From NCBI RefSeq assembly GCF_030035675.1, contig NC_084482.1, positions 227,194,943 through 227,258,942 on the forward strand: a DNA stretch of 64,000 bases. Direction: 5' to 3'. Position numbers and translations under genes: made by a program. The DNA is from Rhineura floridana. Its lineage: Eukaryota > Chordata > Lepidosauria > Squamata > Rhineuridae. Positions 23,520 through 36,895 of the stretch are shown piece after piece. The number at the start of each line of letters is the position of its first letter. Position 1 is the stretch's first letter. Under the pieces are notes generated by a model, which ran no database searches, had not been told where the DNA came from, and was given only the letters and a program-made list of their open reading frames with translations.

Positions 23520-24195
23520 CGACGATGAAGAAGGTGGCCTGGCCTCCACTGCCACCGCCTCTTCACGGCTCCTGCTGAGGCTGCCAGGCCGCTCGGACGC
23601 CATCTCCTTGCAACTGCTCCCGAGACAGAGTCTGAGCGGCCTGGCAGCCTCAGCTGCAGCCGTGAAGAGGTGGTGGCAGTGGAGGCCAGGCTGGGCCAGC
23701 TCATTCTTAGCCCCGGAGCTGGTTCCCCTGCTCCAGAAAGGATGCCCACTTCACTCCTCATGCTGTGGGCGCCGCTGGGCGGGAGCGGCCGTGATGGAGC
23801 TCAGCAGTGGCGGCAGCGTCCGCAGCGTCTGCCTGGGGGGGCCCATCGCGGCCGCTGACGGCCAGCAGTGGCCACAGCATGAGGGGTGAAGCGGCCAGCC
23901 ATCCTTTCCAGAGCAGGGGAACCGGCTCCGGAGCTAAGAAGGAGCTGGCCCTGGCCAGCCTCCACTCCTGCTGAGGCTGGTAGGCTGCTTGGACGCCATC
24001 TCCTAGCAACCGCTGCTGAGACGGCGCCCACGCGGCCTGGCAGTCTGAGCAGGAGCCATGAAGAGGTGGTGTTAGTGGAGGCCAGGCTGGGCTGGCTCCT
24101 TCTTAGGCCCCGGCGCAGAGCCAGTTCCCCTGCTCAGGAAAGGACGGCCTGCCGCTTCACCCCCTGATGCTGTGGGCGCCACTGGGAGCGGCTCT
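23520..24195. repeat. GC-rich array of alternating inverted units inside the hAT element
   Basis: Four related units alternate in orientation: 23525-23620 (minus), 23625-23800 (plus), 23850-24025 (minus) and 24030-24195 (plus). Shared blocks are GAAGAGGTGGTGGCAGTGGA, GGCCTGGCAGCCTCAG, GAGGCCAGGCTGGGC and CAGTTCCCCTGCTC or their complements. The array can fold into nested hairpins. Long frames seen here on both strands are by-products of the composition. Confidence 0.7.
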
Positions 24196-26470
24196 ATTCT
24201 TTCCACTACACCAGCAAGCCGGGCCAGGTGAGGCGACAGCTGCTCCTGCTGCCCAGCGGCGACTCCGTGGCTGACAGCGCCTCCAGGTGCACCGGCTCAC
24301 CTGCTCCCCGGCCAGGCTCAGGGACGGGCACCGGGGCCAGGCTCCTCCGGCAGGGGGAGCTTGGGGGCCACGCGGCTCTGCAGCCCATCCAGAGAGGCCT
24401 ATGTGGCTGCGGGTGGGAAGGGGAGGTGGGCATGGAGCATCCGTGTTCAGAGGCAGGAGAGTGCTTTGCGCGGCAGAGAAGGGCTGTTGCTGTGCTCGAA
24501 TGAGAAGGAAGGAAAGGACTCCCTGTGGATGGCACGAGCCGGAGGGAAGGGCTCCAGCCGGCGCCCCTCTTGCCTACATCCAGCTGGCTGCTGCTGGGCA
24601 GTTGGTGTTAGACTAGATGGACCTTGATGTGGGCTGGTTGGGAAAGGCTTCCGTCCCTCCACCTTCTCTGGGTGGGCAATGGGTGTAGGTGCGGCAGAGG
24701 GCTGATCCCTTAAAGCGCCTCTTAACAAAAAAAAGTCCGTTCGTCTGATCCATTCTCTTCCCCAGCCAGGTACCCCTTTGCTTTGCCAGTTGCCCAGGAA
24801 ACACTTTCATTCGGGTGAATGTGTGTGTGTTGTGTGTTAAAAATGCATCCATTCTTCTTGTCTTTCCTTTTTTTCTGATGAAATCGAAACTTTCCTGTGC
24901 CTGATTGCTTGATGATTTGAAAGTTCCAACTCTCTGTGTCACCTCTGGCCAACGCACACATCAGACAAGGGCAGAAACAGTTATTAGTGAGAAGCATTGA
25001 TGAAACCTTATAGAGTCTGAGTAGAATACGTTAGGATAATTCAGATATTTGATTATCCAGTGTCACTTCTAGGTATGGTACATCTGTCGAATGGTTAGAA
25101 TGGACTTAAATCATATTTAGCCCAAACATCTCTCTCATGGTCTGCAGGGAAAGGGGTGTGGAATGGATCCTCTGTCTGTGGGACGGTAGTCTGGGGAGAC
25201 ACAGAATGGCAATAAGCAGTGGTTGAAGCACATACTCCCTGCACATGCAACCACAAGAGCCATGCATGAGGTACTGTGAGAGAGGAGGGAGGGGTGTCAC
25301 TTGAGTGCTCAGCCAGTGCTTGTACCTCAGCCTCCCCCCTGCCCTTGGGGGTGGGGGAGACAGTAGTGACTGTGATCATATTCTTCCCTCCCTTCCCCCC
25401 CATGGAGGTTGCAGGGAAACTGTGTGTACAGTGGTCGTTTCTTCCACTCCATGCATGTGAGCTTGATTCTGCAAGAAGATGGGCAAGATCACTCTGCATA
25501 TCAGGGGTGTTCTACTAGCATATATGTCCTGACAGCAGCTTGCTGCCAACAGTGCAGGGCTTACTTCACACTTTACAGCCCCTCAACTAGTGTAACTAAA
25601 GTATAAGATTGCATTGTTAGCCACTGCCTTATACTGCCTGAATTCATGGAGCCACCTATCACCTTGCTTAACTGCTGCCCCATGAGTCAACATTGTTGAC
25701 CTTGGCACTGGATCTCTGTACATGCAGCCACTTTTTGCTGCCCTTTTGCTATATCTGTGAGTGTAACCAAAAACAATGACTAATGTTGTGATTTTTAGTT
25801 GGCTCATTGATTTAAATGCAGCTGTTCTTCATGAAATACCAAGAATGTTTTAGCAAACATTGGATGTATTTGGTCTGTTTGCAATAAACCCTGAAATATC
25901 AGATTCATTTAAACAAGTTTTAGTCCTCTGTATTCATAAGAATCTGATTATTCATAAAGTAGGTAGATTCATTTTGTCTAGTGCAAGGGAGTATACATAT
26001 TTTTTGTAATTGTAATTTTAAGATATTTGAATATCTCTAAAATGAAATCATTCTAAACATTGAATTAATCTAAAATCTTGTCTCTGTCATTGCACTATAA
26101 AATAGCAGGAAAGGGTAACCCATAAAATGGGCATTTTTCCCCTGCCCTTGGGATAAAAATAATTTGAAAATCTATGACTTTCACACTCTGAACCATTCAT
26201 GAATAATAAACATGCTCTGCAGAAAAGCTAGATTTCTTTCAGGGTTTCATTCAAGCAAAGGTGGGAAACCTTTTTCCTTTTGTGGGTTGCATTTCCATGA
26301 ATATGTGAACAGGTTGGGCAGGGGGATGTCTTTCATTAACTCTTCAAACATTGACATAAGATACAATATATCAAATGTAGCATTGCCTTTTTAGAAATTT
26401 CTCAGACATTGATAGTTCCAAGACACCTCTCCTTTGAGAAGCCTTTGGAAATTTCTGACTAAAGCTTTAC
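24196..26470. other. interior of the hAT element, no gene recognised
   Basis: GC-rich to about 24.7 kb, with a GTGTGTGTGTTGTGTG run at 24823, then A/T-rich. No exon or transposase motif was found. Confidence 0.45.
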
Positions 26471-26472
26471 TT

Positions 26473-26701
26473 TAAAATGGAAATGGACTGCCTTCAAGTC
26501 AATCCCGACTTATGGCGACCCTATGAATAGGGTTTTCATGGTAAGCGGTATTCAGAGGGGGTTTACCATTGCCGTCCTCTGAGTCTGAGAGGCAGTGACT
26601 GGCCCAAGGTCACCCAGGGAGCTTCTTGGCTGCGTGGGGATTCGAACCCTGGTCTCCCAGGTCGTAGTCCAACACTCTAACCACTAAGCCACACTGGCTC
26701 A
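26473..26701 (-). mobile_element. tRNA-derived SINE with BovB-like tail
   Basis: On the minus strand it has an A-box-like GTGGCTTAGTGGTTAGAG and a perfect B box, GGTTCGAATCC. The body follows with GGTGACCTTGGGCCAGTCAC, and the 3' end AGGGTCGCCATAAGTCGGGA is of the type shared with BovB LINEs. It is near full length and belongs to the Sauria-type SINE group by architecture. Confidence 0.85.
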
Positions 26702-26839
26702 AAAGCTTTACTTTAAGAACTCACAAATTTACACAATAGAATGTACACCATTACAAAGCTGTGACTGCACTCCCATTTTGATGCCAGAAAAGGGATGCAA
26801 TAGTCAAATATTGTAATTCTGTAGTTTACAGAAGCAGAG

Positions 26840-27055
26840 AGAGGCAGTGTGGTGTAGTGGTTAGAGTATTGGACTATGACCTGGGAGACCAGGGTTCGAA
26901 TCCCCACACAGCCATGAAGCTCCCTGGGTGACCTTGGGCCAGTCACTGCCTCTCAGACTCAGAGGAAGGCAATAGTAAACCACCTCTGTCTGAATACTGC
27001 TTACCATGAAGACCCTATCTGGGATCAACTTGAAGGCAGTCCATTTCCATTTTAC
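26840..27055 (+). mobile_element. tRNA-derived SINE with BovB-like tail
   Basis: The same family as the copy at 26473, in the opposite orientation 140 bases away: GTGTGGTGTAGTGGTTAGAG, GGTTCGAATCC, then the tail ending CTTGAAGGCAGTCCATTTCC. Both lie inside the hAT element, so they postdate it or travelled with it. Confidence 0.85.
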
Positions 27056-27303
27056 ATCACCCTAAGCTTGTGAGAATGAATGACCTTGTCACTTCAGATG
27101 GACCTAGGAACACCCTATTTTAGGTAAGATTTCTATTTTAATCTCCAGAGAATTTTTTTTAATGGTATGCTCCAAGCAACTGTGGTTGATACAATGTATC
27201 ATGTTAAATGATGTCACTAGGGCCCACCCCGTGATGTCACTAGGGCCCGCCCCCATTTTCTCAGGTTTTTGGATGGTTCCGACCTGGCAACCCTAACTAA
27301 GCA

Positions 27304-27780
27304 ACACTATTGATGCTGCTACCAGGTTGCGAATGGCTGGTGAATTGGGGAGGGAGAGAGAAAGAGAGATTGGAGGGGCAAGTCGGCTGGCTTTTACTTG
27401 TGGCTTTTCTGCTGTCGGTAATGAGAGAAGACACTCCTTGCTGCCACTGAGCCACCTCCACAGAAGGAATATAGCATACCTGGGCTGCTGCCTTTTTGGT
27501 CTGAAAAAAGAAGGGATCATCCTGTCTCTGCAGACACCAGCAGATTTTATAGTGCCCCTAGTGGGAAGAAGAGTAAACTGCAGCTATTCTCTAGCCCCAA
27601 AAGCTATCTGTAGTTGCATTCAATACTAGTATAGCTTACTACAAAGACGTTACTAGGAAAGAAAAACAACAATGTACTATATTGTTTTCACACACATACC
27701 TCATTACTAGAGCTGCCACCTAAGTAATAATATTTATTGGAGCAATTTGTTTTGCAGTTAAGTTTGCATATATTAAGAAG
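27304..27780. other. unannotated stretch
   Basis: A 100-codon open frame on the + strand (27327-27629) resembles nothing I recognise; otherwise A/T-rich. Confidence 0.4.
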
Positions 27781-27789
27781 GAAACTCTG

Positions 27790-28552
27790 GGCCTAAGCAT
27801 GAAATACACAAACGGACCAAAGTTGCAAAGCACGATGGAACACAGGAGGGAGGTGGAAGACAGACACTCTAAGTTTCATTTCTCTTCCTGGGAATTTGGT
27901 CTCGGAGGTGCCTGCAAGTCGCAATAATGTTTTGAGAAGATAATAAACTCAGCCTTCCTTGACTGTTTTATTCTTGCAGTACTCTATGTGTCTTTACGCA
28001 CATGTATCATGTATCTTCTTTGTATAATTAAGGCTTTGTATTTCTCTCTAAATTCCTTCTGGGTACTCCCTCAGACGTTTAGTAATAGAATCTCGTAGTT
28101 TTATCGATAAGCAGACTTCTTAGGGCCATATGTATTTTCTTGTGTATATGTTCCCATGTTTATGACTCCCAGAAGTGTCAATTACTCACCTCATCCCTAC
28201 CCTTATCTCACAATGTATTGCTCAGGGCCCCAGAGATTCAAGGGAGGAACGTCCTGACGTTTGGATATGTAGCAGGGGCCTGTTACTCGTCTCTGATGTC
28301 TCTGATGTTGTCACTGATGTTATGTTACATTTTGTTTATTGCTACTTTATTCCTGAAACCTATATATTGGCACGGTAAATAATAAAAGGGGTCTTCATTC
28401 TTGCCAGGCTGCTGTGCCTGTGTAGAGATTGAGGCCACTTTTTGATCAAGAAGTTGTGTGTTTGTCTTCACGTGGTACCTGGCCGAAAGCCCAAGAGTCA
28501 CTCAGGCTCTCCTCAGCTCGCACTTATACCTGGGTATTGAGGTGAGCATTAC
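27790..28552 (+). mobile_element. probable solo LTR (retrovirus-like fossil)
   Basis: The organisation is LTR-like: a TATATATT box near 28362, AATAATAAAAGG near 28379 as poly(A) signal, then about 170 bases of R-U5-like sequence ending in CATTACA at 28552. The left end is not certain and no flanking duplication was found. No internal coding region is attached. Confidence 0.4.
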
Positions 28553-28925
28553 ACTGCCTTGGCAGGTGTTAAAAATAAGCCTCAACATATACTATTAACA
28601 TTTCATTCAGGATTTGTGTAGATGACTGTATAATTTATAAATAAACACTACCGCTCGTTGGAATGAAAGGTCATCTTTAATATCTATTACAGTAACATAA
28701 GAGAATCAAAGTATTCACAAAAATACAGAAGTGTGCCCTTAACTTTCAGCAGTAAAAATTTAAATTTGACATCATCAAATGAAATTTGTCTCTGTTGTTA
28801 AATTAACTGAAGTTATATTTGGCTATATACCACTGAAAACAATTGGAGCGCATAGCACAAACCTTTGCTCTGAAAGCTTGTGGCCCAGAGCATTGACTCA
28901 TGCAGTTATGCATGACTGGTGCATT
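28553..28925. other. unannotated A/T-rich stretch
   Basis: Nothing recognised. Confidence 0.4.
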
Positions 28926-28929
28926 TGAT

Positions 28930-29062
28930 TGACTTGGCTGGTTCAGATGTTGTTCTGGGCTCTGTTCAGAAAGATGTATTATTGCATGGAATGTGGCTTA
29001 TGTGGAAGTTTTGTGTCTTATTGCATGCATCCCATGGAGTCATGTGGGACTGGTGGATTACA
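28930..29062 (-). repeat. single inverted unit of the 150-bp repeat
   Basis: TTTTGTGTCTTATTGCATGC and CATGGAGTCATGTGGGACTG are the complements of phrases in the tandem array at 22785-23170. Confidence 0.75.
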
Positions 29063-29382
29063 AACAAGCAAACCTCGACAACTCAGAGGAGCTCTTTCAT
29101 TGCCCAGGCAATCCCTGCTCTTTTCATTCCTTTTGTAAGCTCCCTTTTCCTTTTTCCAACGCTGGATTTTTAGTTTATTAAAGCTTCAGTACTTTTAATG
29201 CTTACAGTCAAAGTAGCCGTATCATCGCTAAGTTTGCCGGGAGCTGACTTACATTTACATAGATGGACACTGACATTGACTAGTCCCGCCCAGCAGTCTT
29301 AAAGCAGCAGGACCAAATTTTAATTATTTATTCGCCCGGCCTTCAAGCAGCTTCCCCTGTGGATCCCTGAATAACAGGAGAG

Positions 29383-29930
29383 ATGGTTCTTACCAGGGAG
29401 GGATACAGACAATGTGGTTTGGTCCCCCTCTTGGAACTTTCCCACCTGGGCAACAAACTGTATATTCAACCTAAAATCACAGACTTTTACAGTCCAACGT
29501 TAAACGCCTTGCCCTCCACTGGCCCCCCGCACATGATGGTTGACAACGAGAAAGATGATTGCCTAGATTGGTCCTTGGGTCCACTCCAGCTAATGAAGCC
29601 ATTGAACGAGAGGACGGAGAGGGAAGTAGAGTGCTCCTGGGTGGTGGAATTGGAATGGGCAAATTATACAGCGGAAACAGGCGGCCCGCATGGGGGCTTC
29701 CTGACTAAGTCCCAGTCTGGGTCTGAGGGGATTATGGAATCAAACGAAAAGACCACTCCCGCTTCGTTACAGCCAAAACTGTATACCTCATTCTGTCCCC
29801 AATGTTCACCTTATAAAGAAGCTCACGATAAAGAAGATCCCGCCCCAGATACGGTAGTGAATCTTCTTAATCTTCAGCTCGAGCTACTGAACAGCCTGTT
29901 CACATTTTGGACAGAGGATCTATCGCAAAT
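29383..29930 (+). other. unidentified open frame truncated by a BovB element
   Basis: The frame runs from ATG 29383, with residues including YIQPKITDFYSPTLNAL, ECSWVVELEWANYTAETGG and LYTSFCPQCSPYK. A CxxC pair and an acidic composition are visible. QPKITDFYSP resembles openings of some LINE ORF1 proteins, but I cannot assign a family. From about 29930 the frame runs into antisense BovB sequence, so its own end is lost. Confidence 0.35.
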
Positions 29931-31870
29931 CAAATCTTCTGTTGTCATTACTTCAGTCTTTTTGTTGTTCAGCTGTAGTCCTGCTTTTGTGCTTTCCTCT
30001 TTAACTTGCATCAGCATTCGTTTCAAATCATTACTGGTTTCTGCTAGTAGTATGGTATTGTCTGCATATCTTAAATTATTGATATTTCTCCCTCCAATTT
30101 TCACACCTCCTTCATCTTGGTGCAATCCTGCTTTCCGTATGATATGTTCTGCGTACAGATTAAACAAACAGGGTGATAAAGTACACCCCGTCTCACACCC
30201 TTTCCGATGGGGAACCAATCGGTTTCTCCATATTCTGCCCTTGCAGTAGCCTCTTGTCCAGAGTATAGGTTGTGCATCAGGACAATCAGATGCTGTGGCA
30301 CCCCCATCTCTTTAAAGCATTCCATAGTTTTTCATGATCTACACAGTCAAAGGCTTTGCTGTAATCTATAAAGCACAGGGTGATTTCCTTCTGAAATTCC
30401 TTGTTCTGTTCCATTATCCAACATATGTTTGCGATATGATTTGTGGTTCCTCTTCCCTTTCTAAATCCAGCTTGAATGTCTGGCATTTCTCGCTTCATAT
30501 AATCTTGAGCATTACTTTACTTGCATGGCATATTAAGGCAAGAGTTCCATAATTACTGCATTCCCTTGGATCCCCTTTCTTTGGAATTGGGATGTATATG
30601 TTATACTTCCAGTCTGTGGGCCATTGCTTAGTTTTCCATATTTCTTGACATATTTTTGTCAACATTTGGACAGATTGTCTAAGTAGCTTGTAGCAACTAT
30701 TGGTATGCCATATATTCCTGATGATTTGTTTCTTCCAAGTATTTTAAGAGCAGCTTTCACCTCACATTCTAAAATTTCTGGTTCTTCATCATACAGTTCT
30801 TCCATGAATGAATCTGTCATCCTGGCATTGCTTTTATAGAGTTCTTCAGGGTATTGCTTCCATCTTCCTTTTATTTTATCTCGGTCAGTCAGTGTGTTTC
30901 CGTGTAGATTATTCAACATCTCTACTCTTGCTTTAAATTTCATTTTCATTTCTCTAATCTTTTGGAACAGGGCTCTTGTTCTACCCTTTTTGTTGTCCTC
31001 TTCTATTTCTATACAGCAAGTATTGTAATACTTCTCTTTGTCCCTACGTACTAGTCGCTGTATTGTTGCATTTAGGGTTCTGACTGTGTTTCTATCTCCT
31101 TTTGCTTTTGCTTTCCTTCTCTCTTTAACCATTTGAAGAGTTTCTTCAGTCATCCATTGGGGTCTTTCTCTCTTTTTAACTAGAGGTATTCTCTTTTTGC
31201 ATTCTTCTCTGATAACATCTCTGACTTCATTCCATAGTTCATCTGGTTCTCTGTCAACTAAGTTTAAAGCCTCAAATCTGTTCCTTATTTGATCTTTATA
31301 TGCTTCTGGGATGTTATTTAAATTGTATTTTGGCATTGTGATTGATTTGTTGGCCTTCTTTATCTTTACTCTGATTTTCGATATTACCAGTTCATTATCT
31401 GTACTGCAGTCTACTCCTGGTCTTGTTTTCACAGGAAGTATGGAACTTCTCCATCTTCTGCTACCAATGATATAATCAATTTGATTCCTATATTGACCAT
31501 CTGGTGATGTCCACGTGTACAGTTGTCTTTTTGGTTGCTCAAAAAATGTGTTTGTAAGAAACAAATTATTGGCTTCACAGAATTCAATCAGTCTTTCTCC
31601 TGCTTCGTTTCTGTCTCCTAGGCTCCATTTTCCTCAATTCCTAGTTTTTCTCTGTTCCCTACTTTTGCAATCCAATCCCCCGTGATTATCAGCACATCTT
31701 CTTTTGGTGTGTGAGCAATTTCTTCCTGTACTTCCGCATAAAATTTCTCCAATTCTTCTTCTGCATTTGGCATTGGAGTGTAGACTTGGATGATGGTTAT
31801 GTTAATAGGTCTCCCATTTAATCTCATTGATGTCACTCGCTCAGACCTTGTGTTGTAGCTCCTAATCGCT
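29930..31870 (-). mobile_element. BovB/RTE LINE, antisense, truncated at both ends
   Basis: On the minus strand it encodes the end of the endonuclease (SMRLNGRPINITIIQVYTPM; ITGDWIAKVGN), the linker (RNQIDYIIGSRRWRSS, KYNLNNIPEAYKDQIRNRFE) and RT (IQAGFRKGRGTTNHIANI, CFIDYSKAFDCVDHEKLWNA, YADNTILLAE). The RT catalytic box is YADN instead of YADD, and the frame is interrupted between blocks, so it is dead. The 5' endonuclease start and everything after the fingers/palm are missing. Confidence 0.9.
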
Positions 31871-33000
31871 GGCCGGTCTCTGGGGTTAGGTCCAATAATT
31901 TGTTGTTCTTTGAATCACCAAGAACATTGAAAAGCAGCGAAAGGGGTTTTCCTTGAGGGTCTAACATTCCTTCTGGTTTCCAGTCATGTGGAGTAGGGGG
32001 TAGCCTGGGAGATGGAAGGTTGCAAGATTGAGAAGATTTGGACTCTGAAATGTTGTAATCCTTTGAAGCTGAAAGAGTAAAGTCTATGTTGTTTGGTTTG
32101 GGTAAGGGTTAATGACCCGATAATCCGAATGGAAGAGGGTATATAACCTGCAACGTTTACTAAGAACTTGCGTTTTGCTCTGAAGTTATAGATATGCCCG
32201 AGGTTAATTAATTTGGCCTTAGTCTAATAAAACCTCCCCCATCAAAAGAAATTATAGTCAGTTTGCATTAGAATGTGCTGTTGAGGCAGTAGACAAGAAC
32301 ACCATGAGCTTGTCCATGGCCTCACACTTTGGGGTACCACATTCAACCATATAGCACTAAGTTCACGAAGTCGAGAATGAGGAGCGGTTTAAGAAACCCA
32401 CTGATAAATTGGCCAAAAGGTCAGGCCACTGCCCTGCTAATGAGGCATATTTCTGCACCTCTGATAAGTTATAACCCCTGGTTGGAACTAAGTTTCAAAC
32501 GGGGGGACTGAGAGCAGAAAATATAACTTTTCAGAGCTCAGGATCTAAAAGCTCCTGTTTTATCTCTTCCTATATTAATTATATTTACAACGTAAAAGTG
32601 AAAGCAGCTTTGAAATGCAGCAAAGAGATGGGAAAAGGAGAAGTCACAATGAGAGAATTTTACAGAGGAAGACTGTCTTTAAGATTGAGTTTTGAGAAGA
32701 AATATCAGGTCACGGGGATGTTAGGTACTTTCCGTAGCTGGCACATGGGTAGGCAGGGTCAAAATGTGGTAAAGAACCACCCAGAAGGTGTATGATTTTA
32801 GTTTGTATGGAATTTAATATATGTATTTGGATGTGACAAATGTCTGATGTGTAATCCCCTTTTAAAACTCTGCTTGGCATATTTTGGGTAGAGTTGGTAT
32901 TTGGTGACCTCTCTCCCCATGCATTGGTCTTTGCTATCTCTCTCTCTCAATAAACTCTGTTCTTCGGAACACAATGAATTGACTGGAAAAATTTCCTTCC
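31871..33000 (+). other. A/T-rich stretch with LTR-like promoter and poly(A) motifs
   Basis: GGGTATATAACCTGC near 32140 followed by CTAATAAAACC near 32224, and CTCAATAAACTCTG near 32947, look like promoter/poly(A) parts of LTR remnants. No LTR ends, coding frames or duplications could be fixed, so no element is named. Confidence 0.3.
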
Positions 33001-33137
33001 ACAATCCTTTGATGCACAGAAAGAGTTGAACTCTGCTTAAACCTTTTACCACATTCAAACCATTTATGCATGTCTTCCCTTCAACGGATCCTTTGATGTG
33101 CCTGAAGGTAGCCATTCTGACAAAAAGTCTCTCAACA
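32985..33137 (-). pseudogene. decayed fingers 15-16 of the minus-strand zinc-finger gene
   Basis: Past the stop at 33138 the minus strand continues with finger-like FCQNGYLQAHQRI and FECGKRFKQSSTLSVHQRI, broken by stops. The ancestral protein therefore had at least two more fingers. Confidence 0.7.
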
Positions 33138-34954
<1,817 letters not shown>

Positions 34955-36895
34955 TGTGACTAATGACGCAGCTGGGTCAAAGCCAAAAGGAAGCACAGAG
35001 ACTGATACGCACAGATGCGAAAGGAGAGTCTGGAGTTGTACGACGCACACAACAGGAACATGGAATGTGAGAAGCATGGACCAGGGAAAGTTAGAAATTG
35101 TCAAGCAAGAAATGGAATGTATCAACATTACAATACTTCATATGAGTGAATTAAAATTGACCAGAATGGGACATTTTCAATCCGGCAACCAGAAAATATT
35201 TTATGCAGGGAATGAGAAATTAAGAAGAAACTGGGTTGTTTTAATAATGAGAAGTGATGTAGCAAAAGCAATTAGGAGCTACAACACAAGGTCTGAGCGA
35301 GTGGCATCTATGAGATTAAATGGAAGACCTATTAACATAACCATCATCCAAGTCTACACTCCAATGCCAAATGCAGAAGAAGAATTGGAGAAATTTTACA
35401 TAGAAGTACAGGAAGAAATTGATCACACACCAAAACAAGATGTGCTGATAATCATGGGGGACTGGAATGCAAAAGTAGGAAACAGAGAAGAACTAGGAAT
35501 TGTGGGGAAATGGGGCTTAGGAGACAGAAATGAAGCAGGAGAAAGATTGATTGAATTCTGTGAAGCCAATGATTTGTTTCTTGCAAACACATTTTTTGAG
35601 CAACCGAAAAGATGACTGTACATGTGGACATCACCAAATGGTGAATATAGGAATCAAATTGATTATATAATTGGTAGCAGAAGATGGAGAAAGTCCATAA
35701 TTTCTGCGAAAACAAGACCAGGAGCAGACTGCAGTACAGATCATGAACTGGTAATATCGAAAATCAGAGTAAAGATAAAGAAGAACAAAGCAATCATAAT
35801 GCCAAAATACAATTTAAATAACATCCCAGAAGAATATAAAGATCAAATAAGGAACAGATTTGAGGCTTTAAACTTAGTTGACAGAGAACCAGAAGAGCTG
35901 TGGAGTGAAGTCAGAGATATTATCAGGGAAGAATGCAAAAAGAGAATACCTCTAGTTAAAAAGAGAAAAAGATCTCATGACAAAACTCTTCAAATGGTTA
36001 AAGAGAGAAGGAAAGCAAAAGCAAAAGGAGATAGAAACACAGTCACAACCCTAAATGCAACAATACAGCAACTAGTACGTAGGGACAAAGAGAAGTATTA
36101 CAATAGTTACTGTATAGAAATAGAAAAGGACAACAAAAAGGGAAGAACAAGAGCCCTATTCCAAAAGATTAGAGAAATGAAAGGGAAATTTAAACCAAGA
36201 GTAGGGATGTTGAATAATCAACAGGGGAACACACTGACTGACTGAGATGCAATAAAAGGAAGATGGAAGCAATACCCTGAAGAACTCTATAAAAGAGATG
36301 CCAGGATGACAGATTCATTCATGGAGGAACTGTAAGATGAAGAACCAGAAATTTTAGAATGTGAGGTGAAAGCTGCTCTTAAAATTCTTGGAAGAAACAA
36401 ACCACCAGGAATTGATGGCATACCAATAGAGTTGCTACAAGCTACTGAGACTGAATCTGTCCAAATTTTGACAAAGATTAGTCAAGAAATATGGAAAACT
36501 AAACAATGGCCCACAGACTGGAAGCGTTCCATATACATCCCAATTCCAAAGAAAGGGGATCCGAGGGAATGCAGTAATTATCGAACTCTTGCCTTAATAT
36601 GCCATGCAAGTAAAGTAATGGCTCTTACCAAACATGGAGAGAGAAGTGCCAGATGTCCAAGCTGGGTTTAGAAAGGGAAGAGTTAGATTATGAAAGAGGT
36701 AGATTATGTAAAACTATGGAGTGCTTTAGAAGAAATGGAGGTGCCACAGCATCTGACTGTCCAACGCGCAACCTATACTCTGGACAAGAGGCTACTGTAA
36801 GGACAGAATATGGAGAAACTGATTGGTTCCCAAATGGAAAGGGTGTGAGACCGGGGTGTATTTTATCACCCTATTTGTTTAATTTATATACAGAG
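34955..36895 (+). mobile_element. BovB/RTE LINE, sense, truncated in RT
   Basis: The copy starts in the endonuclease (GTWNVRSMDQGKLEIVKQEM), keeps VYTPMPNAEEELEKFYIEVQ and IIMGDWNAKVGN, then the linker (RNQIDYIIGSRRWRKS) and RT (GIPIELLQATE-like block, WKRSIYIPIPKKGDPRECSN, VRPGCILSPYLFNLYTE). It is cut off at 36895 against a retroviral fossil. In-frame stops at 35613, 36243 and 36333 and frame changes in RT show it is inactive. Nearly the same family as the inverted copy at 29.9-31.9 kb. Confidence 0.9.

Larger units (their letters stand above)
23275..27295. mobile_element. hAT-type DNA transposon, 4.02 kb, non-autonomous
   Basis: The ends are TAGGGTTGCCAGATC at the left and GACCTGGCAACCCTA at the right, a 15-base inverted repeat with one mismatch. 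They are flanked by a perfect 8-bp TSD, ACTAAGCA (23267-23274 and 27296-27303). Termini of the TAGGG type with 8-bp duplications fit the hAT superfamily. Subterminal tandem copies of GATGTCACTAGGGCCC lie at 27212-27250. No hAT transposase (RW-type dimerisation or catalytic blocks) is visible. The interior is a GC-rich foldback cargo (23.5-24.2 kb), more GC-rich sequence to 24.7 kb, AT-rich sequence and two SINEs. Confidence 0.8.

Noticed and set aside
23990-24025. class II X box CCTAGCAAC at 24000
   Set aside because: No Y box at the required distance and no S box; a similar motif occurs in the MITE at 54840, so it is a chance RFX-like word.
23376-24730. GC-rich host gene with long open frames
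   Set aside because: Long frames occur in all phases on both strands, no domain is recognisable, and the frames cross the inverted units of the array.
26840-26910. tRNA gene (A and B boxes)
   Set aside because: The promoter boxes are good, but no cloverleaf can be closed and the sequence continues into a SINE body repeated at 26473, 42772 and 55793.
32940-32960. LTR poly(A) region CTCAATAAACTCTG
   Set aside because: Suggestive of an LTR, but neither end nor promoter could be placed, so no element is called.
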